Positions 10,785 to 23,673 of a stretch of 64,000 nucleotides of DNA are shown one piece after another (the first letter of the stretch is position 1; each line of letters begins with the position of its first letter). Source of the stretch: Azadirachta indica (taxonomy: Eukaryota; Streptophyta; Magnoliopsida; Sapindales; Meliaceae); the NCBI GenBank assembly GCA_022749755.1, contig CM040440.1, positions 6,807,269 to 6,871,268 on the forward strand, read 5' to 3'. A program made the position numbers and the translations under genes. Under the pieces are notes generated by a model. That model had not been told where the DNA came from. It saw only the letters and a list, made by a program, of their open reading frames with translations, and made no database searches.

Positions 10785-12564
10785 CCATAAATAATTTATT
10801 TACCTACCACTCAACCTAGATGTTAGGTACGATGGTTTCACCAAATCAATTTCATATCAAATGATATGACCCTACGTCAAGTTAAAAGGGGTAATTCAAC
10901 TAGAATTTTCTTTGAAATAACAAAATTCATAATTTAAGTTAAATTTTTAATTAAATATGCTAACTATTCACACAAGTTACAACATAAATTATATGAATAA
11001 TTTATTAGCAGATCGAATATTTTATATATGATCTATTCATAAATTAAAACAACTGAAAAATATAAATTTTTGTATAATATTATTGATTATTATCACATTA
11101 TTTAACAATAAAAAATTATAACATGTTTATATATAGTCTTTTTTGAGCTTATGCATATATATGTCAATTTATAGGAGTGGATCCAAAATTGAATTGACGT
11201 ACATAATAATGATAATAATAATAATTATTTATTTTATTTGTATATTTATTGTTTTACAAATTGAAAAATACTTAAAAAGAGGGGATGTCATGATAACATT
11301 TAAACAGAAATAAAAAACAAAATTCTAATTACATCACCCTTTATCAAAATGATCAAAATACATGAATTTTATATATCTTTCATGCTTTAAATTATAATTA
11401 ACTTTTTCATGAACCATACATATAGGGCTTGGATTCCCCTTGCAAAATGGTTGGAGAGCATTTATTTGTCCCCACCTTCATAATTGTGTTAAATGATGAA
11501 TGAATATATATATACATATATATAGAAATCTTTTAATCACAAATTCCCCACTTAATAATTTTGATACAAAAATGTTTGAAGACCACATAAAACATGCTCT
11601 ACCACAACCATGGCATCAATCAAAACCATATATTAAAAATGCAGCTTCCATGTTGCTTTTGAGGTATTGCGTAGTTTAATTTTATGAGTGGAGTTAGATC
11701 AAAAAAGAAGCCAAGTTTCAAGTAGCCTGATTAAAAATACAAACTTCCCTCACATCAGCCATATGCTTTCTTTTATCCTAGATTTTGCTTTTCTGCTTCT
11801 ATCTGCTTCTGCTTTTTGTGTCCGATTGTTATTAGTATTAATTATAGTATGCAATCATGTAACAGAACTTCCCAAATATAGCAAAATAAACATCGAGAAG
11901 AAGTCTAAACAATTCACAGAGTCCTCCCAACGCCACTCACCACACAATTACTTTAATCGTAAAATCCTGACCACGTAACGTGGGATTCCTGTTACCTTTT
12001 TTTTTTTAAAAAATCGACAAAATATATACATTACAAATGTATTGGAAAATTGCTTATATGCCAATAAGTGAAGCTTACTTTTGCTCTTTCTAGCAGCTGA
12101 TTTCTTCCTTATGAAGGAAATCATCTCCACTATACATAATACACATATTCGAATGAGGTCGGTTTCTTTTCAAGTGAAGCTTAATTATTTGGCTCTTTGC
12201 TATTATACATGTATTTGTTTGAATCATTACAATAAATAATAATTACAATGAATCACGGATGAATTGATAATTCTTATTTTTGTTTTGCAACCCGTGTTTA
12301 TTAGAGGTCAAAACGAAGATTGAAAGGAGATTTTACGAAGAAAACAAATTTGTAGTCAGTGCTAAATCATTGATATTTTTTAAGTTTATTTTTAAAGAGA
12401 TGATGAATGATTCTCCAAAACTATTCTCTTAGTTCTCTCAATTAAATTGGACCGTTCAAATTTAGGATAGTTAAGGGAAAGAAAAAATAATAGAACAAAT
12501 ATCAAACGTCTTCATATACAAACCACTTGACTCCGTAATGTAGTTCAAGTTACTAGTTTTTTAA

Positions 12565-12810
12565 TACAAATGATATTATATTTCTTAACTTATATCATAA
12601 AATTTTTAGTGTAAGTAATATAAAAAGTTAACATATCACTACTACATTGATCATTTTCACATGTTAATTTTAATTAATTTAAAATAATAATTATTTGAGA
12701 AACTAAATAATATGTGAGATAATGTGTCAATGACACATAAATTTCATATTATTTGACAAAAAAATTTTAGAATATAAGTTAAAATGTAGAGTATTAGTTA
12801 TTTTATATTT
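12565..12810. mobile_element. Possible second, unrelated MITE-like imperfect inverted repeat
   Basis: CTTAACTTATATCATAAAAT near 12585 is mirrored on the other strand by TTAACTTATATTCTAAAATT near 12783-12760, and the flanks continue to match loosely. The arms enclose ~170 bp of AT-rich DNA. High A+T makes chance matches easier, so this is weaker than the 10.5-kb element. Confidence 0.35.
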
Positions 12811-13019
12811 ATTTTTGAGATATTTTTTCATAAAAAATTTACTCAAAATTTTGATAAATTTGAGAATTTATATTATAAAATAAAAATATATCTCTTATTT
12901 AATATTACTAATAAATAAATAAATAGTTGAATTTCACTTAATCAAATGCGAATCTCTACATAGCAAGAGTTTCCTGCTTCTAGTAATTGCAAAAACTATA
13001 GACATACACATACATATAC

Positions 13020-13050
<31 letters not shown>

Positions 13051-13747
13051 TATGTATAACGTGACTGCTCGGTTTATAAGCATGGTGGACTGACGGTAAA
13101 TCAAAATAATATTTTTTTAATTTAAATAAAATATGTTGATATCATTGAAATTTGAATTGTCTTTGAACTACTTAGACCCAATTTTAGTTTAATTAATTGG
13201 GAGTGACCGTGATCATGTTTTGTTTCAAATAATAATAAAAAAAAACGTACAAATTTAAAACTTCGATGTAAGTGTACCCTCTTAAGTTTCCATTGTCAAC
13301 TGGAGAGAAAAAGAAAAGAGGCGTTGAAACTTGAAAGAGCAAGCCAAAGTTACAGAAATTAAGAAAAACAAAAAAAAAAAAATTCAAAAATAGAAAATAG
13401 AAAAGGTACACTGGCCGTGAATCCCATAAAATAACAAACAACAGCCCACGAGGAGACACTGGGAAAGAAATAAATTGAATTAATTATAAATTAAAATTAA
13501 ATTAAATTAAATAAAAAAGAAGAGGTTGAGATGAGAAGGGACCGAGGTGGGTCAGAAAACAGACGTCGTCTTCAGGCAAAATCCATGTGCCCACATGCCT
13601 TATGCTGCTGCTACCTCCTCTGCCTCTGCTTATTCATATTCAAACCCATTTTTACATAAACAAACAAACTATCAAGCACACTCCTCTTACTATATCTTTT
13701 TTATATGTGTGTGTACATATATATATATATATATATATACATACGCG

Positions 13748-13754
13748 TATAAAT
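13748..13754 (+). promoter_or_regulatory. Probable TATA box of the CBC-type kinase gene
   Basis: TATAAAT lies about 220 bases before the start codon, just downstream of a (TA)n tract. A start of transcription near 13780 would give a leader of ~190 nt, which contains a 17-bp direct repeat (13813-13829 and 13864-13880). Confidence 0.4.
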
Positions 13755-13968
13755 TACTCTTCACAATCAGCTAAGTCCGTGTAGTTGTAAGATATATATA
13801 TCAGAAGAAAGAAAACACATAAAGCAGTTTTCTTAAGTTGTAACACCAACTTCATCACCCATCAAACACATAAAGCAGTTGTACTGTTTGTGTTTTGTCT
13901 TTGCCTCTGCAAACTTTTGATAAGAGCAAGAGATAGGGAGAAAGAGGGAGTTTTGTTGAAGTTTTGAG

Positions 13969-16900
13969 ATGAAGGAGAAGAGTGAAAGTGGCGGCGGCGG
14001 CGGCGGGTATGTTAGAGCAGATCAGATAGATCTGAAGAGCTTGGATGAACAGCTTCAGAGGCATCTTAGTAGAGCATGGACTCTGGAGAAGAATAAGAAC
14101 AAGAGAGAGCAAGAAGATTATGAAGATGGTCTACAACTAAGTCGACCCATGCACACCAGCCGCAGTAGTACTACTGTCAGAAGGCAAGAATGGGAGATTG
14201 ATCCTTCTAAGCTTATCATCAAAGGTGCCATTGCTCGTGGCACTTTTGGAACTGTTCATCGTGGCATTTATGATGGCCAAGATGTTGCTGGTATTCATTT
14301 CCTCTTTCTCCCTCTTTTTCCAGCTTCAGTAACTTCTGGGCTTGTATGTGCTTGTTTCTTTATTTTATTGATGTGAATATATACCAATTTGTTGAGGAAA
14401 GGATACCTGTTTTGTGAAGTAAAGCTTCTTTGTTTAGACTTTCCAACTTCTTGGTGCACATTTCACATAACTCTGCTAATGCATGTGGTGTTATTGGTTA
14501 TGGACATGGTAAGAAATTTAGGATTTTTCCATGTTCAGTAAAATTTATTAATTGGATTTGCCTTTTGCGTACAACTAGAAGCTATACCTTTGAGTCTAAA
14601 AGGAAGTTTATTGTGAGGTTGGAATTTCTGTGGCCTTGCTTGGTTCATGTTTTGATGAACATAAGCTCTATTAATAATAGCTCTTAAAACAATACAGGGT
14701 TCTTCCACTTATGATTACCTGGTACTACTGGTACTACCAGACTGGAGATTATATGAATTACTATGATTTTTTTCTTGGGAGGTTTCGGTGTAATTTAGTG
14801 TAGGTATAGTTTTATTTTTTAAGGTTTTCTGCGGTATAACTTATTGAGGGATATGCTGCTTCAAATCCTGTGTCAATTTTCATATTGAATGGTTCCATCT
14901 ACTTGCTGAAATTAAGGGAAAACAAATTGAGAGCTTCTAATCTTTGAATTTTTAATAGCAAACGGAGCAGGACAAAGAGATGGATATTGCTTACATTTAG
15001 TTTCCTTCATATTCTTAAGATTTTCCCATGGCCTAAGATATGGGAGTGTTTTGCTTCTTTCAGCGAACGATTTCTTGTGATAGGCCCTTATAGATCTATT
15101 CTTTCATAATCCGTGATTCACGAGATTGGTTGGGTTGGCAGTTAGCTGTAATAAATTCAATATTGTAATGTCCTTTTTGCTGAATTTTCTTGTGTTCTTA
15201 CTTATTGTTCATTCACATTTTATATCTCACCTTTTGAGAATAAAAAGCCAAAAGATTGAAGGCACTGACATTGACATTTGAGTTTCATGTTCTAGCTAGC
15301 GACAAAGCCGCCAAATGGATTCTTATATCATCCACTCACAAGTCCTTTTCTGTTTATTGCATCCAAATGAATATTATTGTAGCAATAATCCCTAATTAAA
15401 AGCTGTAATTTTGTTTAAGTATTTCCTATTTGGATAATAATTTAGAGTTTGATTCATTAAATTTCTTTCATGATGTGCAGTTGCTTTAACCATCATCTTA
15501 TGAGGACTTTTTTTTATCTAATGCAATTAAATTGCTTATATACGCAGATCTTGTTTTCATACTTTGGCAACTTTTAACTTTCATTTCTTTTTTAAGCTCA
15601 GTTAAACTTCTTGACTGGGGGGAAGAGGGCCACAGGTCTGAGGCTGAAATAGCTTCACTTAGAGCAGCTTTTACACAAGAAGTTGCTGTTTGGTACAAGC
15701 TTGATCATCCTAATGTCACTAAGGTAACATTTCGTATTCTGACTCTTTCTTTTACCTTTTTCTTCCCTTATCCCTTCTAGTAGTAATGGAATCAACAGAG
15801 CAGGACAATGTGCTATCTGACTATTGTTCTTGAAAAAGGGGAAAAAAGAAAATTGTTGGAAACAAAATAATATATTAATAATAATTTTTTATAGCATGGG
15901 TGTGATGTCTCCTACTCTGGTCAACATCTGACTTAAGCCAACTCTATTGACAAAAGCTAGTCTTAGCTTCATTGCAAAGATGTCAAGTTACTTTTTCATC
16001 GAAATAATTATTCATGTGCATTTCCATGCCAACTTCTTTAAAGATTGTGTTTTGCATTCTCAATGATTACTCTCTCTTCCCTGATAAACCTATGTATCAC
16101 AAACTTTGTCAATACTGTAAATTGCTCTGCATTGAAAGCAAATGTACTGATAACTCGTCAGTGCTCAAAATGGTTTCTATGCACCCAAAAATTTCTTTAG
16201 TGGGAGTCTGTTTACTGATTACCAGTTAATGAAACTTGTCTTGAATAATACATGCCAATGCAGTTTATAGGAGCGACAATGGGCGCATCAGAGCTGAACA
16301 TACAAACAGAAAATGGTCACATTGGCATGCCTAGCAACGTTTGCTGTGTTGTCGTTGAATACTGTCCTGGGGGTGCATTAAAATCTTACCTCATAAAGAA
16401 CCGGAGAAGAAAACTAGCTTTCAAAGTAGTTATTCAGCTGGCACTGGATCTTGCACGAGGGTATACTTCTCATGCCTTATCTGTATAATCTGTTCTTCAA
16501 ATCTCGCATTTGTCGCTGCCATAAAAATGCTGAAGTTTTTCATATGAAAGCATTATCTGTAGTTTTGATAAACTGAAGATCCCTGAAACTGTATTTACGC
16601 TGGCTTATCCATATCATAGGTTGAGCTATCTTCACTCTAAGAAAATCGTCCACAGAGATGTTAAAACAGAAAACATGCTTTTGGACAAGACACGAACAGT
16701 GAAGATAGCTGACTTTGGGGTTGCTCGCCTCGAAGCTTCAAATCCTCATGACATGACTGGAGAGACTGGAACACTTGGTTACATGGCACCAGAGGTATAC
16801 AACTGAGTATCTTGAATTCACACTGCAATAGTCACTTTCTCTTTTCCTCTCACGCATGTGTATGATTCCATGTGGGCAATTAAACTGGCACCTGCATATG

Positions 16901-18334
16901 CCAAGCAGTGACTTCAATGGGTTCGTTCCTCAATGCATTTGTATAGTCTACATGCTACACACCTTATTAGGTATCTGCTAGGACTTAAGTGCTTAGCATT
17001 GATCATACCTATGATATATGGGTGGTTGTGCATTTCCAATTGGTGTTGTTTTGCCCTTGGAAGCATATTTCATCCTATTTTGCTGAAAGGCTCTTTCAAT
17101 ATGAATATCTCCTCGTAGCATTATAAGTCTTGGTTGTTTATAGATTGCTTCCTGTCTTCAATGTGTAATAATTTACAAAGTGAATTAGTAATGATACAAT
17201 GGCTTTGCTTTGCCGAGGTACATGTCGACTAATGTTGTAGCTTTGTCAGGTCTTAATATTTGGGTTCATTTTATAGACTTCAGTTGTTCAGTGTCATCCA
17301 ACTATCTATGAGACATGGCTCTTTATCACAGACTAATGCTATGAATTTCGCCTATCTTTGCAAGGGTAAAAAGAAAAAGAAAAAGAACACAACTTCATTA
17401 TTTTTTTTTTTTTTTTTCCTGCTTGGGGGTTGGGGGAAGGGGGTGAAGTTCTGCAAATAAACTTTTTGTGTGTAAATGCCATTGTTCTCTGTCAACTGAA
17501 ACCATTTACAGATGAAGTTATAATTAAAGACTTGCCTTTTTGCGTAAGTAATTGGTTAGATCATGTATGGATTTTCAGCTCCTCAACAACCTGTCTAACC
17601 TATTGTCAATGAGTTTTGGAATGGGACAGGTTCTGAATGGCAGTCCATACAATAGAAAATGTGATGTATACAGTTTTGGTATCTGCTTGTGGGAGATATA
17701 CTGCTGTGATATGCCATATCCTGACCTCAGCTTCTCGGAAGTGACATCAGCAGTTGTCCGCCAGGTAAATAAAATACCTCAGATGTTTTTGTTTTTTTTA
17801 ATAAAGATATAAGCCTTTGTTCGTTTCATAAAGATATAAACCCATGGTAAACATTTAATTTTTTGTATTTATACCTTAATTACTGAAAGTACATTAGTTC
17901 TAAGCAGTATGCTATATTTTATTTGCTATCTTATTTGCTATATACAGCAATGACCATTTGCTATTTAATAACCATTACATTTCTAATATTCCTAGGCTGA
18001 AGGAGAAATTTAACCTATAAGTGAGAAATTATTTTAAATAATGTCATTAGTTCTTTATAACCATTATAACAGCCATTCCTAAGATTGTATGTTAGAGGAG
18101 AATTCTAAAGTGTACATAAAACTACAGAATTTGAGGCCAGAGATACCTCGTTGCTGCCCAACTGCACTTGCAAATGTGATGAAACGATGCTGGGATGCCA
18201 ACCCTGACAAACGGCCTGAGATGGATGAAGTTGTGTCAATGTTGGAGGCCATTGACACATCCAAGGGCGGAGGCATGATTCCTCTTGATCAGCCTCAGGG
18301 TTGTTTCTGCTTTCGCAGATATCGAGGACCATGA
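13969..18334 (+). CDS. CBC1: Raf-like serine/threonine protein kinase, CBC1/CBC2 type (group C MAPKKK)
   Basis: Six exons, 385 codons: 13969-14290, 15602-15723, 16264-16460, 16620-16794, 17630-17764, 18128-18334. The N-terminus has a Gly run, then [20 protein letters not shown], a signature of this subgroup. The kinase domain is complete: glycine loop [17 protein letters not shown] lysine in VAVKLLDW across intron 1, catalytic loop [12 protein letters not shown] in [13 protein letters not shown], and [11 protein letters not shown]. The C-terminus FCFRRYRGP is Cys/Arg rich. In Arabidopsis CBC1 and CBC2 act in guard cells, downstream of phototropin and HT1, to promote stomatal opening by restraining S-type anion channels. 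Orthology rests on the whole sequence pattern and on synteny with CYP38; CBC2 or another group C kinase is the alternative. It is tail-to-tail with CYP38. Confidence 0.88.
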
Positions 18335-19500
18335 AAGAGTTGCCCTTAAATTATAGTAGAGATATGTTTGAGATATGAACACCAAGTTCTGAAATCCAAT
18401 TTGTATTTAATTCAATTGAAAGAAAGGGATCTAAGAGCTGATGGTATACGACAGTGTGGAGGCTATAGACTAGGAAGAAATCTGCGGTATTTTGTTTCTG
18501 TATTTGATGATGAATTCTGTAAAGGTTTTCGTTCCTTGTCCATCTGAGAAAACGGTAACAGCATGAATTGGCCAGATACTCTGTAAGTGAGCTTTAAATA
18601 CCAATATTATATGATCAATGGGGTTCAACTATCCTACTCCGTTAATATTAGAAAATGCTTTTACCAATGTACATGAATTGCCGCCCATCTGATCGATGGT
18701 GGTCCCAATCTGCCACCCAAAGTTATGGATACGGGAGTTTGTTAACAGTATATGAATCTTTTCTTGCCGAGGAAATTGGTCGCATGTGGAATATTGTAAG
18801 CTACGCAATGTATAAAACTATTGATCGAATTTTCCCTCTTCAAAATCCTTTGTTTAGTGCACCATTCATCGATTTCTACTCATGAAAAATCTGTCGAACT
18901 CACTCCGAGGATTATCCCAGAATTTTGACTATAATGACAAAGAATATGACCATTTTCTGTCATTTCTTGAATCTGGCAATATCTGAGCTGCAGAATAGCA
19001 TGCTGCTGATATCATTCTCCAGGACGCAGCGTAACTACAAATGCAACAGTTATCGAGCAAGCAAGGTAAAAGGAATCGATCATTCCTCCTATTTTCATGG
19101 TGCCAAGAGGGCAGCCCCTGTTAACCAAGTATCGGAGTGGTGTGCTCCCCACGTTATGTAATTCAGTTTTATGTAACCATTCAATTATCTAGATTTCCCT
19201 GGCAGAGAAAATATCATCGCCAATCTTACGAATTCTAGAGTTTCTAGGTTGATGCAAGAGAATATTACTAACAATAAGAAAACATGAAAATACTTATAAG
19301 ATGATGAATTTGGGGAAGAAATCAGCAACATTCAAAAGAATGCATTCTCGATTTGAATACTACAATTCTCTCAAAAGGGGATAAAATAGAGTTATTGCAC
19401 AAACAACAAATTTTAAGTTTGAACCACATGAAGGAATTGGGCTTCATCAATTAATTTGTCGAAAGTGTCATGCATTATCATACACCAATGACAGAAAGGC
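18335..19500. other. Spacer between convergent kinase and CYP38 genes
   Basis: This contains the 3' UTRs of both convergent genes. The part at 18.65-19.16 kb is less AT-rich than typical spacer and carries two short open frames (18655-18885 and 18925-19161) with no recognisable domain; I regard them as chance or transcript-tail sequence. Confidence 0.5.
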
Positions 19501-22455
19501 CTAAGCAGCAATCTTGTAGCTTGGATTGACTAGATTTTCCAGGCCAGACACTACTTGAACAGACTCTATCACATCGCCAACCTTAAGATCTGCCAAATAA
19601 TCTTCATTTTCCGTCACATAGCCAAAGACAGCATACCGGCCATCCAAAATATTGGCATTACTAGGAGTTAATTCACTCTCTTTCAGTAGCCAGAATACCT
19701 GGCTAGAAGCAGAATTGTTCTCAAACTCCTGATAAGTATAAAATTCAGGCAGTTTATAGTTAGTTTTCAGATTACTAATCATATATCATAGAAAACTAAT
19801 GTTGAAATTTAAATTCTAACCTCTCTGGCCATAGCCATTGTTCCAAAAGCATTAAATGGAAGCTTTGTTTGAGCTTTGTAGAGACCAAGTTCCTGTCCAA
19901 CCACATGTTATATCAAATTTTGAAATGGCAAAGCAAATGCCAATTCTCAGTGTAAAAAGAAAAACTTCTAGTTGAAAAGGTAGGGGAAAGACTTTAGAAG
20001 ACTGGTCAAAGCAGTTGAAAGAAACAAGAATAACAGAGGTGAACTTTTCAAATGCTTTATTGTTTATCATTTATCCTTCCAGAAAGATGGCAAGTAGTTC
20101 ATGGTCAATCTTGTTCCTTATAATCTAGCCTTGAAGGATTTTGGAAACTTGTATTGATGAAAATGAATTTATAGAAACTTACTTCCAAAGTTGCTCCATA
20201 AAAAGGTGATTTCTCCCCATCCACCATGATCTCCAATGGTATTGTGCGGGCTTTCTCTGTGCTGGGATCAATGAAGCCATCTGCAGGGCCTTCAGGATCT
20301 CCTGTTTGAACAACAAAGCCATCCGCTGCAGCAAAAACCAAGGGAATTTCTAAGTACTACAATCACATAGATAAGTAATAAAATACACGTCTTCAACACA
20401 AATTATTGTTTAAAACAATTAATAAACCACTTAAGCCTATCGTGGATATAATGACTAAAACCAAGGGGAGCTATGAAGGTGCAAGACAATGAATTCATAG
20501 ATGCCCAAGAGAATGTACAACGTTGACCACCAGAATATATGCGTTGCCATTAACTCATAATTGTGAACGGAATAAAATGTCAACTTATCCCTGTGTTTGG
20601 CAAATGACGACCTGGACTAAAACAATTGACTCCAATTAATCACTCTTTTTTTAATTAGGCAGGAAAACCTAATAACTCTTTTATTAATTAGGGAAAAGCA
20701 AAAGAAAGATATATTCTAACAGCAGAAATAATACAAACATGAGTGAAGCTACCATACCTCTTTGGATTTCCATGCCATCATAAAAGTGCCTTTCCACCAA
20801 ATCTACAAAATTTCCAGCAGTTACCGGTGCATTGTAGCCATCTACAACTATACGGAATACACACTCGTCTAAATTAGGATTGTCCTTGACTTTGACTTTC
20901 ATATCAACAGTTGCTCTCCCCTTTAACAGAGGCATGCTTTGGTATTCTTCAGGTACTTCGTATGGGAAGCCATCTACCATATCCTCTTCAACACTGCAGA
21001 AACCCAATGCCCCAGGAAGATCTCAGCTGCAGTCAATGACAAGGTATATATGAGAAAAGTTTATTTTAATAGGATGAACTTCTATAAGTCCTTCCCCATT
21101 TAATCTTGAAGATAGGACGCAGTTCTTCTGAAAGAAAGATTTTAGTCCATTTCTACATTAAAGATCTCAACATGACATTGCTAGTTTAGCATTTCTTTAC
21201 TGCAATGGGCACTGGTTTGCAGCAAAGCTGCCGTTTGTGCAGTTCATTAAGATTTATGTAATAGTAACTTCATATTTGGCCTGAACTCCGAGACAAGAGT
21301 TAATGCATTTTCCAAATATGCAGTGGTTTGTTGGTCTTAATAAGTGAGTATGGCAGACAAGACCAGTTCTTGGTCTCAAAGACCATTTTTGTTAACTATC
21401 TTTTTAGAAATTACAGTGGTAGTGTTTAGATGCATGGATATTCAAGCTATCATGAATTTGCACCTCTGTTTTGTAATGATTTGTTAATGAACATGTCAAA
21501 TTGCTAATGAAGAGTGATAGTCACCTGCCAACATAGTTGAGCAGCTCCTTTTGTTTAGGTGCAACAGCATCTCTATTCCTATCCTCCACAATCTGTTGTA
21601 ACTCATCCATTCCAGCTTCTAGCTTCTCAAGCATTTCCAGTCCATGATCCTTCTTTGATTCAGCCAATCCTGCTACAATCATAGTCTTCCCTTGCTTTAG
21701 TGCTCGCGATGCCTGCCTCACATTCTACAAATTTTGCACACAGACATAAGTCTTCCCATTATTTACAAAAAGGTAATCACAGACCAACCTAAATATTTGG
21801 CTAAAATACGAACAATTGGCTCAAAATTTCATTACTCTATTGAAATTTTGAAAATCATCACATAAAGCCAATTAAATCTGTTAGAAACTTCCCATAGATT
21901 TAAATAAATTTTCGTATGAAAAGATGAAGGCCTGAGATGCTTACCCTTTCAACGGAATCAAGCGCTTTAATACCAGCAACCTTAAGACTGTCGGTAATAT
22001 CTTCAAGCGGTTTCTGTACTTCCCTCACTGCTTTATTGTTAATAGGCAAAGCATATCTCAACAATGCACCTGGGTCCTTAATTGGCGGTCCCGATATCAA
22101 CACAGACACATCAGGCAATGCCAAATTACTCAGATTTGTATTTGCATTAGCAAATGAAGGCACTCCAGTTATCAACCCAGCCGCTAAAGCAATAGAAACC
22201 GCACATTCCTTCCATTTCTGCTCAAAACGTACATTCAATTCAGACTTCCCAGTTCAATGAAAGCAAATACACGAATTATTAAAAATAAAATTGTTAAATT
22301 GTTACCTGAAACTGGTTGGGATTTTTGGAACAACATTTGGGCACGAACCGCCTACTCAACCAAGCATTGTTATGTTTAGTTCTTTGCAAAGGAAAATGAA
22401 TACGGTTGGTGAGTAATGTTGGACTAATGAAGTTGCAGGAAATAACGGCCGCCAT
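19501..22455 (-). CDS. CYP38: Thylakoid-lumen cyclophilin-type peptidyl-prolyl isomerase CYP38 (TLP40 type)
   Basis: Seven minus-strand exons give 433 codons: 22455-22306, 22217-21945, 21724-21525, 20993-20758, 20325-20183, 19892-19821, 19728-19501. The start codon is followed by a basic, Ser/Asn-rich plastid transit region, then a lumen-targeting stretch [20 protein letters not shown] with an Ala-X-Ala type cleavage site. A helical domain follows ([47 protein letters not shown]), then the cyclophilin-like domain ([72 protein letters not shown]). CYP38 is needed for photosystem II assembly and repair and is thought to act more as a chaperone or regulator than as an isomerase. Length matches the ~437-residue Arabidopsis protein. 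CYP37 was considered, but the internal motifs and the syntenic position point to CYP38. Confidence 0.93.
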
Positions 22456-23673
22456 AACGTAACGTTACAGAGTTTCGGGAGATTACAACGACATATAGTA
22501 CCGAGAATTTTTTAGAAAATGTAAAATTTTATGAGGGAGAGAGTGAGAGTGTGCGAAATTTGCAGATAAGGTTTTGGTAGGTGAGAATATAAAACAGGAT
22601 ACGCCTGGTGCTGCAAAACAAATGGGGTTAGTCAGAGGCCTCACGCTTTGGATAAGATTACAGATTTTCTGATTTTTGGGATCATCATGGATCCTATCTA
22701 TGGGCTTGATCGTAAGTAGGGTCCATTCAATGAGTTGGCCACATACATATCCCTCCCTTAATTTGAAAATTAGGTTTAAATCTCCCTAATATCAATATAT
22801 TTTTAATAGAAATTAATGAAATTTAAGTACTGGACAACTTTAAAAAAAGAAGTTTTTATTTAATAATTATCTAAATGATTCACTGCAACAGCAATGAATT
22901 TCAAAGATTTTAATATTTTATTATTTTAAAATTTTATTTTTTTTTCCTACTTGATTCATAAGATATGATAAAAAATATTTGATCACAATTCCAAATAACA
23001 TTTATTTTAAATTTTTAATTACTCTTGTCATTACTATTTTTAATACGAATACTAATTGTCTTAAATTTTCACTCTCATTCTTATTACATTAATAATTGTA
23101 AGATTATCGACAATTGGTGCTAGCTGTTTGAAAGCTGGAAACTTGAAGACCTTAGATTTTGGTTTTAGTTTTTATGTGATGTTTTTCTTAGATGCACTTA
23201 ATTAGGAGTAGTCTATCGAAATTCAGAGCAGGCAAAAAGGTAAAATAGTTTATTAATTATGTTTAATTTGAAATCGATCAATCATAAAATAATTATGCAC
23301 TACAATATAGTCACAAGAAAATAACTTGATTTGATTAATTGATTTCGATGAGACAGTCTTACTTCAAGACTTCTTCTAAAATACATAGTGGTGCTGATAA
23401 GAAGGGAGAGAAGTCATGAAGCAATTTTAACAATTTTTTGAAGCAACGGATAGAATAGTGTATCCCAAAAATACCATGAAGATAGAACAGAAAAGCTTTC
23501 AGACGTCTAGCCTTAGAGGATTGATAAGAAAAAGAATTTTTATGCAAAATCCAGGCAAAACGCGCATTCACCAGAAAAAACTCCATAAATGCCGCAGAAT
23601 TGTTGCAATAGGGAAAAAAGAATTAGCAAAGAGAAGAAAACAGTATCTATATGCACTTTCATGATCAATTGGT
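22456..23673. other. CYP38 promoter and leader, then AT-rich spacer
   Basis: On the minus strand a TATA-like TTTTATATTC lies about 130 bases upstream of the CYP38 start. GATAAG-type I-box words occur at about 22565 and 22649, which would suit a light-regulated plastid gene but are common by chance. From 22.75 to 23.35 kb the DNA is AT-rich with nothing recognisable. The segment 23.35-23.67 kb is the likely 3' UTR of the neighbouring SWEET gene. Confidence 0.4.

Larger units (their letters stand above)
8715..13968. other. AT-rich intergenic region between the dNTPase and Raf-like kinase genes
   Basis: The first 300-400 bases should be the dNTPase 3' UTR and downstream flank. The rest holds repeats rather than genes: a 7-bp minisatellite at 10180-10228, two related inverted-repeat elements at 10.39-10.78 kb, another imperfect inverted repeat at 12565-12810 and TA tracts at 13020-13054 and 13718-13738. 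About 13.5-13.97 kb is the likely promoter and leader of the kinase gene. Open frames are short, overlap in several frames and match no family that I know. Confidence 0.6.

Noticed and set aside
18655..18885. 76-codon ORF downstream of the kinase gene
   Set aside because: No recognisable family, no introns or partner exons, and it lies where the 3' UTR is expected.
19501..22455. Assignment to CYP37 rather than CYP38
   Set aside because: The internal motifs and the neighbouring CBC-type kinase, HAT5 and MBD9-like genes all favour CYP38.
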